Shown here: piece after piece, positions 1 to 7,237 of the stretch
How the letters are laid out: every line of letters begins with the position of its first letter
Numbering within the stretch: position 1 is the first letter of the stretch
Source of the DNA: Anaerolinea sp.
GTDB taxonomy: Bacteria; Chloroflexota; Anaerolineae; Anaerolineales; Anaerolineaceae
NCBI GenBank assembly: GCA_029975965.1
Contig: JARKOV010000076.1
Location: 1-64,000 of the forward strand
DNA length: 64,000 nucleotides
Reading direction: 5' to 3'
Notes under the pieces: generated by a model
The model's input: the letters and a program-made list of their open reading frames with translations, nothing else
The model's database searches: none
Told to the model about the DNA's origin: nothing
Made by a program: the position numbers and the translations under genes

Positions 1-2192
1 CCGCACACCGGCGCGAGCACCGTGCCCGCCGCGCGCAGGGTCAACTCTTCGTAACGCGCCAGGTCCAGGCTTGCCAAAGCCGGGCGGGAGGGTAAATCCC
101 AGGCCCACACGCCGGGTGAGCCGCGCGTCAGCAGGTAGCGCACGCGCAATCCCGGTTTCATGGTCTTGCCCGCCGCCTGCAATTGCACCACAGCCCGCGC
201 CACCGGCGAGCGGGCGCGGTATTCGGCGAACTCCCGGCCCATCTTCTGCGCCAGCAACAGGTCTTGCAGAGGCACTCGCCCGCGGCGCAGCCGGTTCAGC
301 CTGGATCTCAGCACCCGCAGGGCCGCCGGAAGGCCGTCCAACGGGTCAACGTGTTGCGCCAGCGCTTCCAGCACCGCAAGCTGCGTCTCGGCGATAAAAG
401 GTGCGGTATCCCGCCGGCGCGCCTCGATCCCGCGCACCTTCACCGAACCATCCTGGAATACACCAAAATAGCGGTTGGCGGCGGCGCGGCGCGCGTTCAT
501 CCGGGAGGGTAAAAAAGCTACCCAACGGTACACACCGTCCAACCCTACCGGCAGGCCGCTGCGCAGGAAGATTTGCTCCAGCACCGGCTTGAAATCCGGC
601 TTGAAGCCCGGCGCCTCGTTCTTGACCCACAGCCCGTCCACATACATCTGGATCACCTCGTACCCCAGGTCTTCGACCACCTCTTTGGCCGCAAGCAGCG
701 CTTCGCGGCCGTATGCCGTGACGGCCTGGTGTGCCTCGATGCGCCCAAAGCGCGCGTTTCGATAGCCCAGGTAGCCGAAGCAGGTCACCAACAGCCACTT
801 GAGCGCCGAAGCCCGCTTTTTGTTGAGCTTATATTCCAGCGTATCGGGGGAAAGCGCAGCCAGGCGCTCTTTGAGCGCCACCCGCCGGAAGAGCAGCGGC
901 GCCAGCGCCTGCGGCACCAGCCCCGGCTGGCTGCGATCGATCCACAAGTCCAGCTCCGGCACCTGTTCTGCCCCCGGGCGCGGCGTGGCGCTCACCGTCT
1001 CTGGCGAGATGTTGTAGTTGACCATGATCGCCGGGTACATCGAGACGAAATCCAGCCCGCCCACGTTGCGGTGCAAGCCGACCTGCGGTTGGTAGACCAG
1101 CCCGCCCTGGTCCGCGGTGAACAGGTCCAGCGCCGGGCGCATCTCCTCGGCCTGCTGCTTCTGCCAGGGCACCAGCACGCCCAGCCGCAGGGCGGTCAGC
1201 ATCTGCACCGAAGAGATGCCCGTGCCGGGTGAAACGCGCGCCGCAGTTTGCACCGGCAGGCAGGTCACCCGCGCCAGCTCCAGTACGCCCTCCAGGTCGT
1301 AATCGTCCCACAGCATGGCGTTGTGCCGGTCAATGTGCCACCTCCCGGCCAGCAACACCTGCTCGCCGCGGTAGACCAACTGCCCATACGAGAAGTACCA
1401 GCGCTCCTTGCGGCGCGCCAGCCGGCCATGCCGGTCGCGGTTCAGCGGCAGGGGCACACCCCACTGCTCGCTCAGGTCGAGCAGCCAGGGCAACAGCCAG
1501 GTGTCGCCGCGGGCTGCCAGCAGCAGGTCGGGATCGTGGCGCAGCAACAATGCCCGCAGGTTGGTCAGCAACGCGCGCTGCGGCTCCAGCGCCAGGCGAT
1601 GCTCCTCCGCGCCGGTGCGCACCAGCAGGAAACGCGGCTCGGCGTGCGCCGGGTCGACGTCCGGCTCCAACGAGAGCGAGCGCAGCGGCATGGGCGCGCG
1701 CTCCAAATCCCACGGTGAATCGAGCGCCTCTGCCTGCAAAATGCGCCCGCCGGCGTCAACCTCCAGGCTGCAACGCGCCAGCGGGAACAGACCGGTGCGC
1801 GCCGCGTAGCGAATAGAGAGCTGCAGGTCAACGTCACCGTAGCCCAGGTCGTGAAAAGCCCGCTCCAGGGGGCGAAACACGCGCGGTACGTCTGCGGGGC
1901 GCGGCACCTCCACCGCCGCCACCGGCACGTCTTTTCCGGCAAAAACGTCGCGCCGTTCTTCGCGCCTGACCCGCGCTTGCGGAAAGCGCGCGCCTAAAAA
2001 GGCTTCCACATCCTTCAGCCGCGACTCCGGCCCGGATGCGTAAAAGGTCACCGGGAAAGCCTGGCGCAAGCGGCGGCGCTGGCCATCGTCGCCGAGCAGC
2101 CACACCACCAGCCCGTCCAACGGGTCGTCGTAGACATCCATCAGCCAACCGTTAAGCAGCATCTGCCACCTCACCGGGCGCGCTCGCGTCAT
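1..2192 (-). CDS. Divergent family-B DNA polymerase (partial, 3' end outside window)
   Basis: The reading frame stays open to the window edge, giving at least 730 residues. The palm/fingers motifs of B-family polymerases are present: motif A LDFVSMYPAIM near residue 380, motif B KWLLVTCFGYLG near 465, motif C QMYVDGLWV near 516, and a KxY-like NRYFGVF near 575. Motif C aligns without gaps to the archaeal YADTDGFF pattern, so the second, essential Asp is kept while the first is Tyr. Motif B has Val where Asn is usual. The 3'-5' exonuclease motifs are degraded (LSLEPD for FDIE near 172; GDTWLLPWL for GDNFDLPYL near 230), suggesting no proofreading. The start ATG overlaps the upstream stop (ATGA), implying translational coupling. 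The family call is firm; the translesion or repair role is inference. Confidence 0.85.
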   Translation of the reverse strand, partial: MTRARPVRWQMLLNGWLMDVYDDPLDGLVVWLLGDDGQRRRLRQAFPVTFYASGPESRLKDVEAFLGARFPQARVRREERRDVFAGKDVPVAAVEVPRPADVPRVFRPLERAFHDLGYGDVDLQLSIRYAARTGLFPLARCSLEVDAGGRILQAEALDSPWDLERAPMPLRSLSLEPDVDPAHAEPRFLLVRTGAEEHRLALEPQRALLTNLRALLLRHDPDLLLAARGDTWLLPWLLDLSEQWGVPLPLNRDRHGRLARRKERWYFSYGQLVYRGEQVLLAGRWHIDRHNAMLWDDYDLEGVLELARVTCLPVQTAARVSPGTGISSVQMLTALRLGVLVPWQKQQAEEMRPALDLFTADQGGLVYQPQVGLHRNVGGLDFVSMYPAIMVNYNISPETVSATPRPGAEQVPELDLWIDRSQPGLVPQALAPLLFRRVALKERLAALSPDTLEYKLNKKRASALKWLLVTCFGYLGYRNARFGRIEAHQAVTAYGREALLAAKEVVEDLGYEVIQMYVDGLWVKNEAPGFKPDFKPVLEQIFLRSGLPVGLDGVYRWVAFLPSRMNARRAAANRYFGVFQDGSVKVRGIEARRRDTAPFIAETQLAVLEALAQHVDPLDGLPAALRVLRSRLNRLRRGRVPLQDLLLAQKMGREFAEYRARSPVARAVVQLQAAGKTMKPGLRVRYLLTRGSPGVWAWDLPSRPALASLDLARYEELTLRAAGTVLAPVC

Positions 2193-2434
2193 GCCTCCAG
2201 CATTTCACGCAAGCGCACCACCTCTTTGTGCTCTTCGAGCAACATGCACAGCAAAAAAATCTCGAACGGCAGCGCGCTGCCCGCGTAGGCAGCCGCCGCG
2301 AGGTGCTTCTGCGCCGAATCGAGCAGCTCGTCCAGCGCCAACTGGTCGGTGCGGCGCAGCGCGCGGCGGAAACGCCGCAGCGCATCCTCCTCCTGCAAAA
2401 AAACCTGCGTAATCGACGGCAAAGTCCGGCCCAT
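2189..2434 (-). CDS. Small helical protein between RecA-like and PolB genes
   Basis: This 81-residue protein has no family that I recognise. It is rich in Leu, Arg and Glu, is predicted mostly helical with heptad-like spacing, and has no Cys motif or membrane segment. Its stop overlaps the PolB start by 4 nt and it begins 12 nt after the RecA-like gene, so it is clearly part of the same operon. A role as an adaptor or accessory subunit of the polymerase is plausible from position only. Confidence 0.7.
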   Translation of the reverse strand: MGRTLPSITQVFLQEEDALRRFRRALRRTDQLALDELLDSAQKHLAAAAYAGSALPFEIFLLCMLLEEHKEVVRLREMLEA

Positions 2435-2446
2435 CGGTTGCCCCCT

Positions 2447-3001
2447 TCAGGCTTGAAACAACGGTGGCTGCTGCGGACCCGCCGGCGGCAGGTGATCCAG
2501 CCGCCAGATTCGCCCCGCCGCCCGCTCCACCAGCGCGATGAATTCGCCGATCTCCTCCGGCACCACCGTCCGGGCGCGCACCCACACACCCACCGGACCA
2601 CCGGCGGTCATCTTGCTCAGGCGCTTCAGGCATTCCTTGAGCAGGCGACGCCGTTCCGCGACGGCTACGTTCTGGTCGGCGAAGGTCGAGAGGAAATCCA
2701 GCGCCAGCAGCGGCGCGCCGCCCCGCGGCTGCCCTTCCAGCTCCGCCAGCAGCGTGGCCATCTGGTAGCAGGTGAACACCCGCGCCAGGCGGACGCGCGC
2801 CATCGCCTGCGCATACGCCGGCGTCTGGCGGTGCAGCGCGCGCACCACGTGATAGGCGTTGAACGTATTTCCGCCATCCACTACCTCCAATGCCCCTTGC
2901 AGGGCCAGGCGCGCCACCAGGTCGAACACAGCCTGACCCCCGACATAAGGGGTGATTACCAACAAGATTTGCCCGGCATCGGGCGCTGGGATGATTTGCA
3001 T
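2447..3001 (-). CDS. RecA-fold protein lacking Walker A (ImuA-like in layout)
   Basis: A protein of 184 residues with a RecA/KaiC-like core. A hydrophobic strand followed by the loop TPYVGGQAVFD stands where a P-loop would be but has no GKS/T lysine. A Walker-B-like strand LLALDFLSTF and a later strand GVWVRART follow. The C terminus ends PQQPPLFQA, a short tail that could be a partner-binding peptide. Start choice: ATG at 3001, because a TATCCT box lies at 3008-3013 on the minus strand, 6 nt before it, as in several genes here. A TTG at 3106 would add 35 Pro-rich residues that look non-coding. It lies between a LuxR-type regulator and PolB. The fold is a moderate-confidence call; the analogy to ImuA is inference. 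Confidence 0.6.
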   Translation of the reverse strand: MQIIPAPDAGQILLVITPYVGGQAVFDLVARLALQGALEVVDGGNTFNAYHVVRALHRQTPAYAQAMARVRLARVFTCYQMATLLAELEGQPRGGAPLLALDFLSTFADQNVAVAERRRLLKECLKRLSKMTAGGPVGVWVRARTVVPEEIGEFIALVERAAGRIWRLDHLPPAGPQQPPLFQA

Positions 3002-3114
3002 ACCTACAGGATAGGCGCGCCAGGGGCGCGGGGGCATCCCACCTGGAGGGGAAAGATGGTTGAAGAAAGGGGTAACCCGCAGGGGGGAGGGAGGATTTTG
3101 CGGCAAAGCACGGG

Positions 3115-3519
3115 TCAGCGCCAGGCGCTGAAATCCCAGTCGCTCAAGGCTTCACGCAACTGGGCGCGGCTGCGCAGGCGGAACTTGCCCAGCAGGTTGC
3201 GCACATGCGTCTTGACGGTCTCCGGAGAGAGGCGCAGCCGGCCGGCAATTTCTTTATTGGTGTAGTTCAGGCAGATCAGCGCAGCCACCTCCTGCTCGCG
3301 TGGCGAGAGCATGCGCCAGCGCGCCAGGTTCAACTCGGCATGATGACGCTCTGCCAGCGCGCCCATCAACAGGTCTGCCGCCAGCTCCTCCGCCGGGCGC
3401 TGTTCTACATCCGCCAGGATGTGCAGCAGCTCGTCGTAGGGCTCCTCCAGTTCAAAGCGCAGCGAATCGTTACCCGGCAAAAAACCCAGCCAGCGCAACA
3501 AATGTTCGAAAAAGGGCAC
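3115..3519 (-). CDS. LuxR-type HTH transcriptional regulator
   Basis: A regulator of 134 residues. The C-terminal half is a GerE/LuxR helix-turn-helix (LSPREQEVAAL near 70, then TNKEIAGRLRLSPETVKTH). The N-terminal 65 residues are helical and match no receiver, PAS or autoinducer domain, so the signal is unknown. It starts at GTG after GAGG and heads the operon that continues into the RecA-like protein and PolB; it may control that operon. Confidence 0.85.
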   Translation of the reverse strand: MPFFEHLLRWLGFLPGNDSLRFELEEPYDELLHILADVEQRPAEELAADLLMGALAERHHAELNLARWRMLSPREQEVAALICLNYTNKEIAGRLRLSPETVKTHVRNLLGKFRLRSRAQLREALSDWDFSAWR

Positions 3520-3611
3520 GGCGACCTCACAGATGGACTCTACCTATCATTATAATAGTATTTTTGTTCTATGAATATATGGAAAATGCGGTTCATTGTT
3601 ATAATTCCCCC
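3520..3611. promoter_or_regulatory. Divergent promoter region
   Basis: An AT-rich 92-bp gap between divergent starts. On the plus strand an extended -10, TGTTATAAT, ends at 3605, only 6 nt before ATG 3612, which predicts a leaderless transcript. On the minus strand a TATAAT lies at 3554-3549, about 30 nt ahead of the LuxR-type start. No convincing -35 box was found for either. Confidence 0.55.
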
Positions 3612-5177
3612 ATGCGCACATCGCACCTTTACGTGGCTGTCTTCTTTTCCGGCTTGACCACCCTGGCCGCCGAGCTGGCCGCCTCGCGCCTGCTCGAAAA
3701 CCACTTCGGCACCAGCAATTTAATCTACGCTTCGATCATCGGCTTGATCCTGATCTACCTCACCGCCGGCTATTTCGTCGGCGGGCGCTGGGCCGACCGC
3801 TCGCCTGATCCGCGCACCTTCCTCACCATCCTGGCCTGGGGCGCCTTCACCATCGGCCTGGTGCCGCTCGCCTCTCGACCGGTGCTGCGCCTGGCGGCGA
3901 ACGCCTTCGACCAGTTGCAAATGGGCGCATTGATCGGCTCCTTCAGCGTGGTGATGGTGCTGTTCGTCGTCCCCATCACCCTGCTGGGCACCGCTTCGCC
4001 CTTCGCGATCCGCCTGGCGATCCAAAATCCGGCGGATGCGGCGCGCGCAGGCAGTATCTCCGGGCGGATCTACGCCATCTCGACCCTCGGATCGTTCATC
4101 GGCACCTTCCTGCCCGGTTTGCTGCTCATCCCGACCATCGGCACCTACCGCGCCTTCCTGGCCGTCAGCGCTTTGCTGCTCCTGGTGGCGCTCGGCCTGC
4201 TTGGGCGTGTCTGCGGATGGAAGGCCGCTGCCAGGCTGGCCTGGATGCCGCTGGTGATCGTCGTGCTGGGCGTGCTGGGCGTGCGCGGATTTGACAAGGC
4301 CACCCCCGGCCTGGTGTACGAGACCGAATCCTCGTACAACTACATCCAGGTGTTGCAAGATGGCGATTTCCGCTACCTGCGCCTCAACGAAGGCCAGGGG
4401 ATCCACTCGATCTACCATCCCAGCCAGCTCCTCTACGCCGGCCCCTGGGAACAGGTGCTCGCCGCGCCATACTTCAACCCGGCCCCCTACGACCCCGCCG
4501 ACCTGCGCAGCATGGCGATCATCGGCCTGGCCGCCGGGACGACCGCCCGCCAGGCGTCGGCCGCATACGGCGCGCTGAGCATCGACGGCTACGAGATCGA
4601 CCCGAAGATCGTCGCTGTCGGGCGCGACTACTTCGCCATGGATATGCCCAACCTCAACGTGATCGTCCAGGACGGGCGTTATGGGCTGGCGCACAGCCCA
4701 CGCCGCTACCAGGTGATCAGCGTGGACGCATACCGCCCGCCCTACATCCCGTGGCACCTGACCACGCGCGAGTTTTTCCTCGAGGTGCGCGATCACCTCA
4801 CCGAAGATGGCGTGGTCACCATCAACGTCGGGCGAGCGCCGGGCGATCGCCGCCTGATCGAGTCGTTCAGCGCCACGCTGCAGACCATTTACGCCAGCGT
4901 GTATGTCGTCGACCTGCCCGGCACGTTCAACTCGATCCTGTACGCCACCGTCCAACCTGCCGACCTGGCCAACCTGGACGCCAACCTGGTGTACCTCACC
5001 CAGCGCGGCGATGTCAGCCCGCTCATCCTCTACCCCTTGAAGGTGGTGGTGGACAACCTCCAGCCGGCTCCGCCCGGCGGGCAGGTCTTCACCGACGACC
5101 GCGCGCCTATCGAGTGGATCACCAATAATATGGTCATACGTTTCTTGCTTTCGGGCGAAACGGAGGTGCTGCAATGA
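3612..5177 (+). CDS. Membrane-anchored aminopropyltransferase-like (spermidine synthase-like) protein
   Basis: A protein of 521 residues. The first ~220 carry about seven hydrophobic helices (first one near 5-27). The C-terminal half is a Rossmann methyltransferase fold related to spermidine synthase: IIGLAAGTTARQ replaces the GGGxG loop, GYEIDPKIVAVGR binds the nucleoside, and VISVDAYRPPYIPWHL replaces the catalytic DxxDP region. The catalytic Asp pattern is not canonical, so polyamine synthesis is uncertain. Such fused 'fused MFS/spermidine synthase' proteins are common in Chloroflexota. Start ATG 3612 is chosen from the -10 at 3600-3605; longer frames upstream run into the neighbouring gene. 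Its stop overlaps the next start (ATGA). Confidence 0.75.
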   Translation: MRTSHLYVAVFFSGLTTLAAELAASRLLENHFGTSNLIYASIIGLILIYLTAGYFVGGRWADRSPDPRTFLTILAWGAFTIGLVPLASRPVLRLAANAFDQLQMGALIGSFSVVMVLFVVPITLLGTASPFAIRLAIQNPADAARAGSISGRIYAISTLGSFIGTFLPGLLLIPTIGTYRAFLAVSALLLLVALGLLGRVCGWKAAARLAWMPLVIVVLGVLGVRGFDKATPGLVYETESSYNYIQVLQDGDFRYLRLNEGQGIHSIYHPSQLLYAGPWEQVLAAPYFNPAPYDPADLRSMAIIGLAAGTTARQASAAYGALSIDGYEIDPKIVAVGRDYFAMDMPNLNVIVQDGRYGLAHSPRRYQVISVDAYRPPYIPWHLTTREFFLEVRDHLTEDGVVTINVGRAPGDRRLIESFSATLQTIYASVYVVDLPGTFNSILYATVQPADLANLDANLVYLTQRGDVSPLILYPLKVVVDNLQPAPPGGQVFTDDRAPIEWITNNMVIRFLLSGETEVLQ

Positions 5178-5845
5178 AACCCACCTTGCGGTCGATCGGC
5201 CTTGGACTTATTTCGCTGAGCATGCCATTCTTCCTGATGATGACTGCCATCCGCCTGTTGATCACCCCCCTTTATCCACAGGTCGAATACCGCATGCCGT
5301 ACTTCCCCGACGACCCATACGGCTTCACCCTTGAAGACCGGCTCAAGTGGTCGGATATATCCATTCGCTACCTGCTCAACGACGCCGGCATCGACTACCT
5401 GGCCGAGCAACGCCTCGACGACGGTTCCCCGCTTTACAACGAGCGCGAGCTCAGCCACATGTTGGATGTGAAAATCCTCGTCCAGCAAATGATCACCGCC
5501 TGGGCGATCCTCACGGGAGCCTACATCGTTCTGTTAGCCTGGGCCTGGCGCCGGGGTTGGCTGGCGGATCTGCTGCGCGCGTGGGCTCGCGGCGGCCAAT
5601 GGACCATCGGCCTGGTTGTGGTCGTCCTCGTCGCGGTAGGCGTCAGCTTTAACTGGCTCTTCACCCAATTTCACCGCCTGTTTTTTACCGGCAACACCTG
5701 GCTGTTCCTCTACTCCGATTCGCTCATCCGCCTCTTCCCCATCCCATTCTGGCGGGACGCCTTCATCCTGGTGGGCGTCTTCACCATCCTTGGCGCCGTG
5801 ATCTTCATCTTGCTCGGAAACCGCCGCCCAGGCAAACCGGGGTAA
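5174..5845 (+). CDS. TIGR01906 family integral membrane protein
   Basis: A protein of 223 residues. It has a TM helix near 8-30, an extracellular loop with LNDAGIDYL and an NERELSHMLDVK motif typical of TIGR01906/DUF1461, then three more TM helices (near 108-128, 142-165, 190-215). The function of the family is unknown. The start ATG overlaps the stop of the aminopropyltransferase-like gene by 4 nt, so the two are translationally coupled and probably work together in the membrane. Confidence 0.75.
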   Translation: MKPTLRSIGLGLISLSMPFFLMMTAIRLLITPLYPQVEYRMPYFPDDPYGFTLEDRLKWSDISIRYLLNDAGIDYLAEQRLDDGSPLYNERELSHMLDVKILVQQMITAWAILTGAYIVLLAWAWRRGWLADLLRAWARGGQWTIGLVVVVLVAVGVSFNWLFTQFHRLFFTGNTWLFLYSDSLIRLFPIPFWRDAFILVGVFTILGAVIFILLGNRRPGKPG

Positions 5846-5892
5846 GGCATCCTATGGAGCTACCCGGAAGATAATCATCTGGATAAGGTCCA

Positions 5893-5939
5893 TTCAAGCG
5901 AAAAGAGGATGGCCAAGCGCCATCCTCTTTTCGCTTGAA
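5893..5939. terminator. Bidirectional terminator, 20-bp perfect stem
   Basis: Arms 5893-5912 and 5920-5939 are perfectly complementary around a 7-nt loop. The stem contains an A4 run on one arm and T4 on the other, giving a U-rich tail in both directions. It separates convergent genes (the TIGR01906 gene on plus, the ABC ATPase on minus). Confidence 0.9.
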
Positions 5940-5951
5940 AAAGTTGCTGGA

Positions 5952-7064
5952 TTAGCGAATCGCGGGCGGGTTTTCGGCGTCGGCGGCCGGATCAAAGAGG
6001 TGCATGTTATCCATATTGAACACCACCTGAACCTCCTCGCCGATCTGGAAGCGCGTGCGCGGGTCGACCCGGGCGACAAAGCTGGTCTTCCCACTCAACA
6101 GGTAGAGGAAGATTTCGTTGCCCATCAACTCGGTAACATCCACCTTGGCGTCGATCGCTGCGGCATGGATTCCCGGAGGAGCAAACACCGGGTTGTGGAT
6201 ATCCTCTGGGCGGATGCCAAAGATCACCTCGCGGTCGACAAAAGATTGGTAGGCGGATACCTTGTTTTCTGGGATGCGCACCGCAAAGGTGCCACTGTCC
6301 ACCACCAGGTTGCCGTCATCCTTGCGGACACGCGCCTGGAAGAAGTTCATCGCCGGTGACCCGATGAAGCCGGCCACGAACAGGTTGGCGGGCTTGTCAT
6401 ACAGTTGCTGCGGCGTATCCAACTGCTGGAGAACGCCCTTGTTCATCACCGCGATGCGTGTCGCCATCGTCATCGCTTCCACCTGATCATGCGTCACGTA
6501 GATGAAGGTGGTCTGCAGGCGTTGGTGCAGCTTGCTGATTTCCGCGCGGGTCTGGACACGCAGCTTGGCATCCAGGTTGGATAATGGCTCGTCAAAGAGG
6601 AAGACCTTAGGCTCGCGCACGATGGCCCGCCCCACCGCCACGCGTTGGCGTTGCCCACCAGAGAGCTCACGCGGTTTCCGCTTCAACAAGTTTTCGATGC
6701 CCAAAATCTGGGCCGACTCCTCGACGCGGCGCTTGATCTCGTCTTTCGGGACTTTGCGCAGCTTGAGGCCGAACGCCATGTTATCGAAGACGGTCATGTG
6801 GGGGTAGAGAGCATAGGACTGGAAAACCATGGCGATGTCACGATCCTTTGGAGGAACATCGTTTACCACCTGGTTTCCAATTAAGATCCGTCCCATTGTG
6901 ATCTCTTCCAGCCCTGCCAGACAGCGCAAGGCCGTCGTTTTACCGCAGCCCGACGGGCCGACCAGGACGAGAAATTCCTTATCCTCGATTTGGATATCCA
7001 GGTCGTTTAATGCGGTAAAATCCCCAAATTTCTTCGTAACATGATCATACGTTACACCAGCCAT
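5952..7064 (-). CDS. Sugar ABC transporter ATP-binding protein (UgpC/MsmK type)
   Basis: A cytoplasmic ATPase of 370 residues for carbohydrate import. Walker A GPSGCGKTT near 38, Q-loop in VFQSYALYPHMTV, signature LSGGQRQRVAVGRA near 135, Walker B VFLFDEPLSNLDAKLR, switch VTHDQVEAMTMA, then C-terminal TOBE/MalK-like regulatory domains containing FGIRPEDI. Start ATG 7064 follows AGGAGG with good spacing; an upstream ATG at 7130 lacks such a site. It stands alone without permeases or binding protein, as shared MsmK-type ATPases often do, so it may energise several importers encoded elsewhere. Confidence 0.93.
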   Translation of the reverse strand: MAGVTYDHVTKKFGDFTALNDLDIQIEDKEFLVLVGPSGCGKTTALRCLAGLEEITMGRILIGNQVVNDVPPKDRDIAMVFQSYALYPHMTVFDNMAFGLKLRKVPKDEIKRRVEESAQILGIENLLKRKPRELSGGQRQRVAVGRAIVREPKVFLFDEPLSNLDAKLRVQTRAEISKLHQRLQTTFIYVTHDQVEAMTMATRIAVMNKGVLQQLDTPQQLYDKPANLFVAGFIGSPAMNFFQARVRKDDGNLVVDSGTFAVRIPENKVSAYQSFVDREVIFGIRPEDIHNPVFAPPGIHAAAIDAKVDVTELMGNEIFLYLLSGKTSFVARVDPRTRFQIGEEVQVVFNMDNMHLFDPAADAENPPAIR

Positions 7065-7101
7065 CAGTCGTTCCTCCTTCCGGAATGGGTATAGTGAAAA
7101 T

Positions 7102-7140
7102 ATTATAGAACGAATTCCAAAGAATAACAAATAATATTTG
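7102..7140 (-). promoter_or_regulatory. Promoter and possible operator of the ABC ATPase gene
   Basis: On the minus strand TTGTTA (7130-7125), a 17-nt spacer and TATAAT (7107-7102) form a near-consensus sigma-70 promoter, about 30 nt before the SD/ATG. A 13-bp palindrome CAAATAATATTTG (7128-7140) touches the -35 box and could be a repressor site; the latter is inference. Confidence 0.7.
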
Positions 7141-7237
7141 TCACCAATTCGCTTACTTTGGTGTTACCGGTGAAATTAAGGATTATCCACCGCAGGAGGG
7201 AGCCCACTTTTCCTGAAATGGAATACAATAACCCTCA

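Noticed and set aside
630..655. Reading PolB motif C as a loss of the essential catalytic Asp (DTD to DGL)
   Set aside because: An ungapped alignment with YADTDGFF places the retained Asp at the second, essential position; only the first is lost.
3720..5174. 484-codon open frame on the minus strand
   Set aside because: It is antisense to the aminopropyltransferase-like gene; the composition is typical of a GC-rich shadow frame (many His, Gln, Asp, Arg) and no family matches.
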